Below, piece after piece: positions 33,641 to 43,170 of a stretch of DNA of 64,000 bases (within the stretch, counting starts at the first letter, position 1; every line of letters begins with the position of its first letter). Origin of the DNA: CAYUTA01 sp964447605 (lineage in GTDB: Bacteria; Bacillota; Clostridia; Christensenellales; CAG-138); contig CAYUTA010000009.1 of NCBI GenBank assembly GCA_964447605.1, forward strand, positions 1 through 64,000. Direction: 5' to 3'. The notes below the pieces were generated by a model that ran no database searches, was not told the DNA's origin, and saw only the letters and a program-made list of their open reading frames with translations. The translations under genes and the position numbers were made by a program.

Positions 33641-35146
33641 ATGAAATCCATTTGGATCGAAACTGCCGGCAGTCCAAAAAAGCACGCGCCGCTGGCACAG
33701 AACCTGCAGGTCGGCGCCGCTGTGATCGGCGGCGGAATGGCGGGCATTTTAACCGCGTACCTGCTGGGCAAGCGCGGCATGGACTGCGCGGTATTGGAAG
33801 CGGCGGAGATTGGAAGCGGCCAGACAAAGGGTACCACCGCAAAGATTACAAGCCAGCACGGGCTGCTCTACGGACAGCTTGTCAGGCAGTTCGGCGCGGA
33901 CAAAGCGCGCCAGTACGCGCATGCCAACCAACAAGCGGTGACGCAATACCGCGCGGTTGTGGACGAATTGGACATCGCGTGCGACTTTATCATGCAGGAT
34001 GCCTATCTGTATTCCCTGCACGAGCGCGACGAACTGCTTTTTGAGGCGAAGACCGCCGCCGCGCTCGGGCTGCCCGCGTCGTTTGCCGAGTCCGTCAATC
34101 TGCCGTTTGACACCGTGGGCGCGGTGCGCTTTACAAACCAGGCGCAGTTTCACCCGCTCAAATTTCTTTATGCGGTCAGCGAGCGGGTGCGGGTATTCGA
34201 GCATTCGCCCGTTCAGCGTGTCGACGGAAATACGCTTTACGTGAACGGACAGACCGTCACGGCGGACAAAATTGTGTTTGCAACGCATTATCCGTTTGTC
34301 AACATGCCGGGCTACTACTTTGCGCGCATGTACCAGTCGCGCGCTTATTCGATTGCGCTTCAAAACGCTGGGTCGCTTGATGGCATGTATATCGGCACGG
34401 GTGAAAGCGCGTTGTCGCTGCGCGCGTACAAGGATTACGTCATCCTTTGCAGCATGGATCACCGCACGGGTGAAAACTCTGACGGCGGCCGGTATGATTC
34501 CCTGTGCGGGACGGCGCGGTCCCTCTATCCGGAATGCCGCGAGGTCGCGCGCTGGTCCGCGCAGGACTGCGTTACGCCCGACGACGTTCCCTATATCGGA
34601 CACTATTGCGCCACGCAGCCGGACTGGTATGTTGCCACCGGATTCAACAAATGGGGGATGAGCAGCTCGATGGCCGCAGCGCAAATCCTCTGCGACAGCA
34701 TCACCGGGCGTGAAAATGCCAACGCGGACGTATTCAGCCCGCAGCGCTTCAACCTTCCGACGTTCACCGGCGTGCTCGATTGCAGCGGGCAGGCGGTCAA
34801 GGGGTTGTCACGGGAGAACCTGACCATTCCGCAGGAAACGCTTGACGCGCTGCCTGCCGGACATGGCGGAGTCGTGCTGGTCGAAGGGGAAAAGGTGGGT
34901 GTGTATAAGGAGCCGAACGGCCGGACGCATCTGGTGGACACGCGCTGCCCGCACCTCGGCTGCCAGTTGGAATGGAACCCGGACGAAAAGAGCTGGGACT
35001 GTCCCTGCCATGGCTCCCGCTTCGATTTCCACGGTCGGCTCATCGACAACCCCGCGCAGGAAAACCTTAGAGGCGCGCCGGACGGGCCGGAAAATGCGCG
35101 CCCGTATACCGGGGTCGATCATTTTGACCGTCCGCAGGCATACTAG
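33641..35146 (+). CDS. FAD-dependent oxidoreductase with C-terminal Rieske domain
   Basis: A 501-residue two-domain protein. A DAO-type FAD domain (AAVIGGGMAGILTAYLLGKRG near residues 28-48, then EIGSGQTKGTTAKITSQHG) is followed by a Rieske [2Fe-2S] domain at the C-terminus. There CPHLGC and CPCHGSRFDFHGRLI supply two Cys and two His. This architecture is common in Bacillota (YhfW-like) and its substrate is unsettled. The start at ATG 33641 follows GGGGTGATAAAC. It lies after a terminator, so it is probably transcribed separately from the redox operon although it adds to the redox theme. Confidence 0.9.
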   Translation: MKSIWIETAGSPKKHAPLAQNLQVGAAVIGGGMAGILTAYLLGKRGMDCAVLEAAEIGSGQTKGTTAKITSQHGLLYGQLVRQFGADKARQYAHANQQAVTQYRAVVDELDIACDFIMQDAYLYSLHERDELLFEAKTAAALGLPASFAESVNLPFDTVGAVRFTNQAQFHPLKFLYAVSERVRVFEHSPVQRVDGNTLYVNGQTVTADKIVFATHYPFVNMPGYYFARMYQSRAYSIALQNAGSLDGMYIGTGESALSLRAYKDYVILCSMDHRTGENSDGGRYDSLCGTARSLYPECREVARWSAQDCVTPDDVPYIGHYCATQPDWYVATGFNKWGMSSSMAAAQILCDSITGRENANADVFSPQRFNLPTFTGVLDCSGQAVKGLSRENLTIPQETLDALPAGHGGVVLVEGEKVGVYKEPNGRTHLVDTRCPHLGCQLEWNPDEKSWDCPCHGSRFDFHGRLIDNPAQENLRGAPDGPENARPYTGVDHFDRPQAY

Positions 35147-35174
35147 CGGTATCTAAAACCTATGCGGTGGAAAA

Positions 35175-35622
35175 ATGCAGCGAACGCAAAAAGAAACCCT
35201 GCTTTTACAGGATCTGAAAAGCCACGAACAGCTTTGTATTGAAAAATACCGTAAGTATGCCGGGCGCGCCTGTGACGAGCAGTTGAAGAACCTCTTCTCC
35301 TCCATCGGCAAGACCCGAGCAGACCCACCTGGACACGATCATGCAGATGATGCGCGGAACCGTGCCCATGATGGCGGCGGCGGACAGCAGCAGGCCCGGC
35401 CGCGTCCGTCAACCTGCGCCGAAGCGGAAAAACAGGAAGACGCCTATCTCTGCAAGGACGCGCCCAGCACGGAAAAGCACGTTTCCTCCGTATACGACGC
35501 CTGCATTTTTGAGTTTAAGGACAAACAGATGCGCGATACGCTCAACCATATACAAAAAGAAGAGCAGGAGCATGGCAAGCCGCATCTACGATTACATGGC
35601 CGCAAACGGCATGTACGCGTAA
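35175..35622 (+). pseudogene. Spore coat protein (CotF family), multiply frameshifted
   Basis: The pieces of a CotF-like coat protein can be read in order but in alternating frames. LLLQDLKSHEQLCIEKY through SSIGKT is in the first frame and THLDTIMQMMRGTVPMM in the next. GGGGQQQ through AYLCKDAPSTEKHVSSVYD to HIQKEEQEHGK is back in the first, and YDYMAANGMYA plus stop is in the second. The likely indels are an extra C near 35318, a missing base near 35373 and an extra C near 35583. Three frameshifts in 450 bases mean a decayed gene, or poor local sequence quality. Intact relatives coat the spore and have a ferritin-like helical fold. Confidence 0.8.
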
Positions 35623-35634
35623 ACGCGTTTACCG

Positions 35635-37512
35635 TCATTCAACCAGCTCGATAAAATCCACAAAATACCGCATGTTCATGACGTCGGCCGGCGACGGGTC
35701 GGAATGCGCCTCAACGCGCACTTCACCCTCCCGGTCGACAATCGGCCCGTGGAACGGATTGAATACGTTGCGCGCAATGCTGCCCCTGAGAAATCTGGCA
35801 AGGTTGCGGCCCGGGCCGGACAGCGTCTCACTCATGCGCACGTCAATCACGCCCGCGCCCAGTCCCCACCAGAAGCTCTTGACGGGCGATTCGTCGCCCG
35901 CGTTATCCAGCACCGCATTGAGGCTGCCGTTGAGGTAGCTTTTGACAATGGCCGTGTAAAAGCGCGCCCAGTTCCAGTCCGGCGCGGCAATGTAGCGCGT
36001 GGGCATGCCGTAGCAGTCGATGCCGACCATCACGGACAGCGCCTCGCGCGGCAGATCGAGCAGCGTCAGGGACGGATAATGCTGCGTAAACACCACGTCC
36101 GCACCCATGCGTCCGGCCAGCGACATGGCGTTGGTACAGGTAGGCGGGTCATTGGGCAGCACGTCCCGGGTAATCAGCAGCACGCGGATATCCGGGCGCG
36201 CGCTCCGCGCGCCGAGCGCAAACGCGTTGATGTCCGACGTATAGCGCGCATCGCCAAGCCGCGGCGTGATGTAGCATACAATCCCGTTGTGCGAACACTG
36301 CCCCGCAAGAAAGCCGCAGATGAACATCGCCTCGTAATAGCGGCCAAAGTAGGTATGCAGCCGGTAATCCTGCTGCATGCGGGAATAGATGAGCGAAATA
36401 CAGCCTGGATGCTCCAGCGCAAAACGCAGCACGGGCGTCATCAGCGAGGGCGAGGCGGCAAACAGCAGCCCTGCGTCGCCCGCCTGCCCGGTCAGCTGCT
36501 CATAAGCCGTCTCCCGGTCTGATATATCGATGCAGCGGGAGGCCACACGCTCGCCGAGCGCCTCCTGCATATCAAGCCGCCCCTGCTCATGCGCGCCGAG
36601 CCAATTGGCCTGCGTACGGCCGGCGGTGTAAACAAATACGACGTTTGGATTTTTATGCCCCGTGACAAGGCGGGATAACAGCGGCCGTTCCCCGGGCGTC
36701 TCCTCGAGCACCAGCTTGGGCTGCGCCGGATTTGCCACAATATCCAGCTGCGGCTTGAGCAGGCGGATGCGCCCGGCCAGCTCCTCCGTCAAAACGCCTG
36801 TGGGAAACCCATATAGCTGAAGGTATTCCAGGAACGCATCGCCAAGCGTCATGGTGCAATCCGTTTTCAGATACGCGGCTTCAAAGCGGATATACAGCGC
36901 GTTATAATCCATCTCTCCAGCCGCGTCCAGCTCGCCGGTCAGCTTTTGCTCGAGTTCGGAAAGGCGGACATATCTGGCCGCGTCCGAAAGCTCAATATCG
37001 GAGAATACGCCTGCTTTTGCATACTCAAGGAACGCGTAATACCGGACGGTGTCCGGATGATCTTCGTCATATTGCGGGATCAGGCGCGTTACCTCCGCCT
37101 CAAACGCGCCTGCGCCGACATATTTGAGCACGCTGATGCGCTTGTTGCCCTCGCTGACATAATACTTCCACAGATATTCGTATACGCGCACCGCATCGCG
37201 AATCCCCGTATCGATATGCGAAGCGTACAATGCGGTCCATTTGGACGCAAACTCCGAGTTCTCGGAAAGGATCGGCATAAAGTTGGGCGCAAACGAGGTC
37301 GCGCGGCCGGCCTGGTACGTCCCGGCGATACGATGGAGCGAGATCACCCGCGGAGCCTGGGAAACAAAGCCCAGCACGCCGCATTCCTCGCGCCGCACGT
37401 CCGGTATGGCAAGATAGCCGCTCTCACCGCGCGCCCTGCATGCGGCGGCCTCCTTCAGCCCGCGCCTGCGCGCCGCCCGGTAGGCGTCCCTGGCCTCTGC
37501 AAACGAGCTCAT
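35635..37512 (-). CDS. Cytosolic BMP-family ligand-binding protein with ParB-like N-terminal region
   Basis: A 625-residue protein. The C-terminal 340 residues resemble the basic membrane protein (BMP) family of nucleoside or lipoprotein-type periplasmic binding proteins (VVFVYTAGRTQANWLGAHEQGR, RYYEAMFICGFLAGQCS, DVVFTQHYPSL, WGLGAGVIDVRMSE). There is no signal peptide. Instead the first 280 residues are mainly helical and include WKYYVSEGNKRISVLKYVGA, reminiscent of the ParB-type EGNKR motif. I infer an intracellular sensor rather than a transporter subunit; no ABC permease is nearby. Its ATG overlaps the stop of the phosphoesterase gene by four bases (37509-37512). Confidence 0.75.
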   Translation of the reverse strand: MSSFAEARDAYRAARRRGLKEAAACRARGESGYLAIPDVRREECGVLGFVSQAPRVISLHRIAGTYQAGRATSFAPNFMPILSENSEFASKWTALYASHIDTGIRDAVRVYEYLWKYYVSEGNKRISVLKYVGAGAFEAEVTRLIPQYDEDHPDTVRYYAFLEYAKAGVFSDIELSDAARYVRLSELEQKLTGELDAAGEMDYNALYIRFEAAYLKTDCTMTLGDAFLEYLQLYGFPTGVLTEELAGRIRLLKPQLDIVANPAQPKLVLEETPGERPLLSRLVTGHKNPNVVFVYTAGRTQANWLGAHEQGRLDMQEALGERVASRCIDISDRETAYEQLTGQAGDAGLLFAASPSLMTPVLRFALEHPGCISLIYSRMQQDYRLHTYFGRYYEAMFICGFLAGQCSHNGIVCYITPRLGDARYTSDINAFALGARSARPDIRVLLITRDVLPNDPPTCTNAMSLAGRMGADVVFTQHYPSLTLLDLPREALSVMVGIDCYGMPTRYIAAPDWNWARFYTAIVKSYLNGSLNAVLDNAGDESPVKSFWWGLGAGVIDVRMSETLSGPGRNLARFLRGSIARNVFNPFHGPIVDREGEVRVEAHSDPSPADVMNMRYFVDFIELVE

Positions 37513-38135
37513 CCCCGCGCCCCCTCTCCGTCATCTTCGAATTCCATATCCACGACACAGTATCCGTATGCGTTGATGATGACCGTGTCGTGAAATACAA
37601 GCCTCCGCCCTTGATCCGTGCGGTAGGTCAGGTGCTGGTGGCCGTGCAGGTGGTAGCATGGACGGTATCGCTCCAAAAACGTGCGGAAACAGGCAAACCC
37701 CTCGTGATAGCGGTCCTCGCCGTCGCCAAGTCCAAGCGCGGGCGCGTGCGTTACCAGCACGTCGCAGCGTCTGCCGCGGTTAAGCAACAGCATCCGGCGC
37801 AGTCGGACGTCCATCGCCCGCTCGGAATAATTATTGACCTGCCGCCGCGCGCTTTTGCAGCCGCCAAATCCGGCAAAGCGCACGCCCTTGACCGTTATGG
37901 GCCGCTTTTCCAAATCGACACAGCCCTCCGGCGGGGTTGCGTCATACCGCCCGTCGTGGTTACCGCGTACGTACAGCAGCGGCACGTTGAGCATGGTGAC
38001 CAGAAAGGTCAGATAATCCGGCGCAAGGTCCCCGCACGACACGATTAACTCTACGCCGGAAAATACGCTTTTATCAAAATAATCCCAGATATACGGACTT
38101 TCCTGATCGGCTACAAGCAGGACGCGCAGGTTCAA
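37509..38135 (-). CDS. Metallophosphoesterase, YfcE-like
   Basis: A 208-residue calcineurin-like phosphoesterase. Motifs II to V are present: CGDLAPDY, VRGNHDG, a HAPALGL motif and HGHQHLTY. Motif I reads ADQESPYIWD where DxH is usual, so one metal ligand His is replaced by Glu. Substrate unknown; small members hydrolyse phosphodiesters. Translation most likely begins at TTG 38135, seven bases after AAGGGAG. The gene is followed, with a four-base overlap, by the BMP-type protein, which suggests a common pathway. A short upstream frame ends over its start. Confidence 0.85.
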   Translation of the reverse strand: MNLRVLLVADQESPYIWDYFDKSVFSGVELIVSCGDLAPDYLTFLVTMLNVPLLYVRGNHDGRYDATPPEGCVDLEKRPITVKGVRFAGFGGCKSARRQVNNYSERAMDVRLRRMLLLNRGRRCDVLVTHAPALGLGDGEDRYHEGFACFRTFLERYRPCYHLHGHQHLTYRTDQGRRLVFHDTVIINAYGYCVVDMEFEDDGEGARG

Positions 38136-38284
38136 GCTCTCTCTCCCTTCACCGGCCTGTTATAAAACGGCTTGCCGGCCCATGCCGCAAACGCGGAAAA
38201 TACCGCGGAGACCGGCGCAAACAGCTTCATCAGCACGAGCCGGCCGCCGCCGGTCAGCACACGCCGCACGCCTTTGCAAACCAT
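38132..38284 (-). CDS. Possible small protein upstream of the phosphoesterase
   Basis: A 50-codon frame with GC-rich third positions, encoding a basic start, a hydrophobic helix (LVLMKLFAPVSAVFSAFAAWAG) and a tail KPFYNRPVKGERA. Its TGA overlaps the TTG start of the phosphoesterase, as expected for coupled genes. Codon use resembles the neighbours, but there is no good ribosome site at ATG 38284; an internal ATG (MKLFAPV) is possible. I recognise no family. Confidence 0.4.
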   Translation of the reverse strand: MVCKGVRRVLTGGGRLVLMKLFAPVSAVFSAFAAWAGKPFYNRPVKGERA

Positions 38285-38498
38285 TTTTGCAGTCAGCCGG
38301 CAAAAACAGGTCCGTCTTGATTACGGCCAAAACTGCCGGAAAAGCATTACTAGCGGGAGTATGTCGCCAATCCCGCACAAGATATTATACGGAAGGCGAC
38401 TCAAAAACACAAGCATGGGCAAGCCGCGCACAGGCCGCCAAAAAACGTTTTTTCAACGGACTGGGGCGCGGCCCGGCCCAACTCCATAGCGTGTAAAT

Positions 38499-39068
38499 CT
38501 ACTCCTGAGCTCCGTCCTGCCGTGCGGGCGCGGTCTGCGCATCGGCCGTTCCCGGCTGCGCGCCGTCGTCCTCAAAGTCAAAGGCCGATACGGGCAGGAT
38601 GTGCCCGGCCTGCTTTGCCGCGTCCGCGCCTTTATACTGCTCGGCCCGTCTTGCCGCCGCATCCTTATCGGTCATCTTCCGCGTGACGACGATCATCACG
38701 ACGATTCCGGCAATCGCAAGGCCTGTGCATACATAGGTGATGATGTTGATCGTGGGGATGGTCAGAAAGCTGAATGATCCCAGGTCGCGCAGCGGTACCC
38801 AGTCATAACCGGCAGTCATGGTTTCCGTAGCGGGAATGACCTCCTCGTACGAATAGAAAACATACTTGACAAGGGAAATCAGGCCGTTGAACGTCATCAC
38901 GGCCCCCAGCGCAATGTAAAGCTTGCGCATGGTCTGGATAAACGTCTCCTCCATCCCCTTCTTGATGTTTTCAACGTTGTACAGGCGGCCTTTGCCGCGG
39001 ATTCCCGCGACGAGCACGTACACGCCCATAGCGAGCAGCAGGTAGTCGAACAGTGACAGCGATTGCAT
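38499..39068 (-). CDS. Uncharacterised membrane protein
   Basis: A 189-residue protein with three predicted membrane segments: residues 6-24, about 48-70 and about 102-127. A short loop with aromatic and charged residues (YDWVPLRDLGSF) lies between the second and third, and a 60-residue charged, Ala-rich cytoplasmic tail follows. The layout suggests a small integral membrane protein; I do not recognise the family. AAGGAG lies eleven bases before the ATG. It follows no obvious operon partner. The 214 bases downstream contain only a palindromic AAAAAACGTTTTTT (38440-38453). Confidence 0.6.
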   Translation of the reverse strand: MQSLSLFDYLLLAMGVYVLVAGIRGKGRLYNVENIKKGMEETFIQTMRKLYIALGAVMTFNGLISLVKYVFYSYEEVIPATETMTAGYDWVPLRDLGSFSFLTIPTINIITYVCTGLAIAGIVVMIVVTRKMTDKDAAARRAEQYKGADAAKQAGHILPVSAFDFEDDGAQPGTADAQTAPARQDGAQE

Positions 39069-39172
39069 GATGGTAACTTCTCCTTAGCAGTATTTCCAGT
39101 GTGGGCGCTTCCGCTCCCGGACGACAGGATGGTTTCTTTGTATAAAGCAACTCCGCTTCAAATGGGGTTTGC

Positions 39173-40564
<1,392 letters not shown>

Positions 40565-40593
40565 ACGACTGCCTCCTGTCATTAAGTAAAGAT

Positions 40594-40726
40594 ATGATAG
40601 CATAATTCCGGCAGGAATGTGCTGGAATGTGCCATCGTTTTCGGTTGCCGGCCACAGACGGCGGGAAAACGGGCGGCTTCCAATCCTGCGGAGCATAGGA
40701 TAACCACGCAGTGGGTATTATAGCAT
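40594..40726 (-). repeat. Intergenic repeat family R1, copy B
   Basis: The second copy of the repeat found at 23878-24013, in the same orientation relative to the gene it precedes. On the minus strand it begins with ATGCTATAAT (extended -10) and ends with ATGCTATCAT about 125 bases later. The latter could start a cysS message with a 25-30 base leader. The internal hairpin GCCG...CGGC is kept with one mismatch. Confidence 0.85.
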
Positions 40727-40772
40727 AGCGGCCGGCCGTTGGGAACAGCCGCTTTCCTTTTTTATCCCGCTT

Positions 40773-41513
40773 TTATCCCGCACGGTCCGCCCTCTCCAAG
40801 CCCACCTGCCTTTGTTCGTCCTTTTGCGCAGCCTCCAGCGCTGAAACCCGCTCCGTCAGCGCATGAATCTGCTGCTGCACAGGGTCGGGCAGGTGCACCT
40901 GGTCGAGATCGACGCCCGCTTCGCCCTGCCTGCCGTCACTGTGCGGACAGTCCGCCGCGTTTTGACAGGCGCAGCCGTCCGCACAGGTCGGTGGGCAGCC
41001 GTTCATGCGCACGACATGCCCCGGCACGCCGACCACGGTTGCAAAGCGCGGCACGTCGGTCAGCACCACCGCGCCCGCGCCAATCTTGGCATAGTCTCCA
41101 ACCGTCAGCGGGCCGAGCACCGCCGCGCCGGCGGAGATGGTCACATGGTTGCCGATTGTTGGGTGGCGCTTACCCGTTTCCTTGCCCGTTCCGCCGAGCG
41201 TCGCGCCCTGGTACAGCGTCACGTCGTCGCCGATCGCAGTTGTTTCCCCAACGACCACGCCCATGCCATGATCGATGAACAACCGCTTACCAATGACCGC
41301 CGCGGGGTGGATATCCACGCCCGTAAAAAAACGGCACCATTCGGAAACCAGCCGCGCAAGCCCTTTCATCCCGTGGGTATACAAAAAATGCGCGAGCCGG
41401 TATTCCCGTACCGCACGGAAGCCCGGATAGCAAAACAGCACCTCGAGCGTGCTCCGGCAGGCCGGGTCGCGGTCGCGCACACAGCGAATATCATTACGAA
41501 AGTTGTTGAACAT
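40773..41513 (-). CDS. cysE: Serine O-acetyltransferase
   Basis: CysE makes O-acetylserine, the precursor of cysteine. The 246-residue protein has the short N-terminal helical region of the clostridial form and the left-handed beta-helix repeats (IHPAAVIGKRLFIDHGMGVVVGETTAIGDDVTLYQGATLGGTG) containing the catalytic His. After the hexapeptide repeats comes an unusual tail: CPPTCADGCACQNAADC, with five cysteines, then a coiled coil (VQQQIHALTERVSALEAAQ). ATG 41513 follows GGAG by eight bases. A T-box leader lies directly upstream, so expression should respond to uncharged tRNA-Cys. Confidence 0.93.
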   Translation of the reverse strand: MFNNFRNDIRCVRDRDPACRSTLEVLFCYPGFRAVREYRLAHFLYTHGMKGLARLVSEWCRFFTGVDIHPAAVIGKRLFIDHGMGVVVGETTAIGDDVTLYQGATLGGTGKETGKRHPTIGNHVTISAGAAVLGPLTVGDYAKIGAGAVVLTDVPRFATVVGVPGHVVRMNGCPPTCADGCACQNAADCPHSDGRQGEAGVDLDQVHLPDPVQQQIHALTERVSALEAAQKDEQRQVGLERADRAG

Positions 41514-41864
41514 ACACTTTTCTCCATTCAATAAAATAAAAAACGCAATCGTCCGAATATAAAGACGAATGCGCTCCGTGGTTCCACTTTATTTGGGGCA
41601 GATCTGCCCCCGCTCAACCCGCATGGATTATCATATGCGGCCCGCGTTAACGCCGCGGCATGCGTCCGCCGGTACTTGGCCTGTTCTGCCTTTGTCGGCG
41701 GCGGCTATGGGAGGCACTTCCCCGCAGGCTTTGTTCGGAGCAGCTTACAGCCAACGGCCGCTCTTCTCTGGAGCACAAAGCGGAAAACGGGTACTCTTTC
41801 CCAATCACTGCCTTTGTTCGATGGACTCCGGCACCGCGGACAAGGTCCGCATAACCGGAGATAC
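41514..41864 (-). ncRNA. T-box riboswitch leader, cysteine (UGC) specifier
   Basis: On the minus strand the conserved T-box AAGTGGAACCACG is at 41577-41589. Just before it comes a GGGGCAGATCTGCCCC stem, and after it a terminator: CGCATTCGTC/GACGATTGCG (41544-41573), then TTTTTTATTTT. In Stem I, GGGAAAGAGTA and GAAGTGCCTCCC face each other as the specifier loop, below a helix closed by CCCG/CGGG and GCTTTGT/ACAAAGC. The specifier triplet is TGC (41714-41716), a cysteine codon. Uncharged tRNA-Cys should favour the antiterminator and switch on cysE. Confidence 0.88.
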
Positions 41865-41870
41865 TCTAGT

Positions 41871-41900
41871 ATGATATGTGATGGCGCAAATGTTTGTCAA
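41871..41900 (-). promoter_or_regulatory. Promoter of the cysE T-box transcript
   Basis: TTGACA (complement of 41895-41900) and TATCAT (complement of 41871-41876) are separated by 18 bases, placing the transcript start near 41864, at the 5' end of the T-box leader. Confidence 0.7.
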
Positions 41901-42071
41901 GCCTGAGTTGCAAAGGCGCACAACAAACGCATGAACCCTGCGTTTTTGTGCGTTTGCGCAGGAATGACGCGGCTTCTCAAAAAATTTTGGCGAGCCTGTA
42001 ACGGTCGCGTGCGGATTATGCGCCGCGCCTTTCCGCGCGGTGAAGCGCCCGCTTACACATCGGAGGCGCGT

Positions 42072-42645
42072 TTACAGCGCCAGCGACCAGATCCATTCGG
42101 AAATATAGGGCTGAATAAAAAACGGCGCCGCGAATGCGAGCGCCAATATCAGGATCAATTCCCAGGTGTTTTGAGCTCCGCCGCTCACGCATACGGCTGC
42201 CGGCCGGGTCCGGTTTCCGGTGAGCGCACGTGCCGCGGCATAACCGGCAAGCGCTCCAGCCGTATTGGCTATCAGGTTGTCCACGTCCGTCACCCGGAAC
42301 GTAAAAATCCACATGATTTCGATCTATGCGGACAGACAAAGTCCAAACAGAAGCGTACGCTTTAGGGAATGAAATCTCTCCCGGAGCAACGGCGCCAAAA
42401 ACCCCATTGGGACAAACAGCAGGATGTTAAGAAACTTGTTTTTTGCGTACCCGAGCGGATTGTACGCCGCATCCGGAAACGGAACGCAGTTGAAGGATAA
42501 GTCCAGCCTCAGCGAACGCGCGGATGGGACTCCGTTCGCTGAATAACCGGCGGCGACATAGGAAGCAAACAAAAGCTTTTGCCGCGCGCACGCGCCTGCC
42601 GCAGACCGCCTCGTAAAGCAGCAACAACGGCGCAAGCAAAACCAT
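42072..42645 (-). pseudogene. VanZ family protein, frameshifted and with in-frame stop
   Basis: VanZ-like sequence is readable in three pieces. The first is MVLLAPLLLLYEAVCG from ATG 42645. After a frameshift near 42570-42590 comes KLLFASYVAAGYSANGVPS through NCVPFPDAAYNPLG and FLNILLFVPMGFLAPLL to FGLCLSA, where TAG (42324-42326) stops it. The same frame continues with IEIMWIFTFRVTDVDNLIANTAGALAGY, the family's C-terminal signature, to 42072. With both a nonsense and a frame change, the gene is dead. VanZ proteins are small membrane proteins, one of which gives low-level teicoplanin resistance. Confidence 0.8.
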
Positions 42646-43170
42646 GGTTCAGCCGACGTCGATTCCAATGGATCATAACCTGAGCATGTGTCGATTCCTT
42701 TCCAACCCAATATCCGTTCTCAGCAATATAGCATATTGTCGGTCGGCACAACCCGAAGGGTGCCTTAAGTATTCCTTAAAATTCAATTCGATTTGTTTAT
42801 GGACAGGACAAGCCGTATAAGCTCCGCCCGAAAGGGCGACAAGCAGCGTTTTTAACAACGCCGGCTGCCGCTTCAGAACCCGCGGCTGCTGCATAAAAAC
42901 GTTGCCAAACGAAACAAAAGAGCCCTGCGCGCGGCAAAAAATCGGTCCGTGCGCAATTTTTATCGTCGCCGCAAAAGGCGCGGCGCAGCCGCAGGTTGAT
43001 TCAGCCCTGCGCGCCGCGGTTCAATTCGCCATAAAATTTTCTTATTGTTTGGGGTATAATATGGTATAATTGTTTTTAAAGAAGCTTTCTCAACAGCTCT
43101 GCGCCTTTTAATAACGGTATGCGGCTTGGACGGCGGGCTTCTCAACAGGCCTGTTAAGGAGGGTTTTGCT
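42646..43170. other. Gene-free interval upstream of the nfeD-floA operon
   Basis: I see no credible gene in these 525 bases. Near the right end are two tandem TATAAT hexamers at 43056-43061 and 43066-43071, the second preceded by TTATTG with 17 bases of spacing. They probably start the nfeD-floA transcript with a leader of about 95 bases. Confidence 0.5.
43056..43071 (+). promoter_or_regulatory. Tandem -10 hexamers for nfeD-floA
   Basis: Two TATAAT sequences start ten bases apart. Only the second has a passable -35 (TTATTG, 43043-43048) at 17 bases. Either could be used. Confidence 0.5.

Noticed and set aside
42324..42326. TAG in the VanZ frame as pyrrolysine or recoded codon
   Set aside because: A frameshift upstream in the same gene makes decay the simpler explanation, and no pyl genes are seen.
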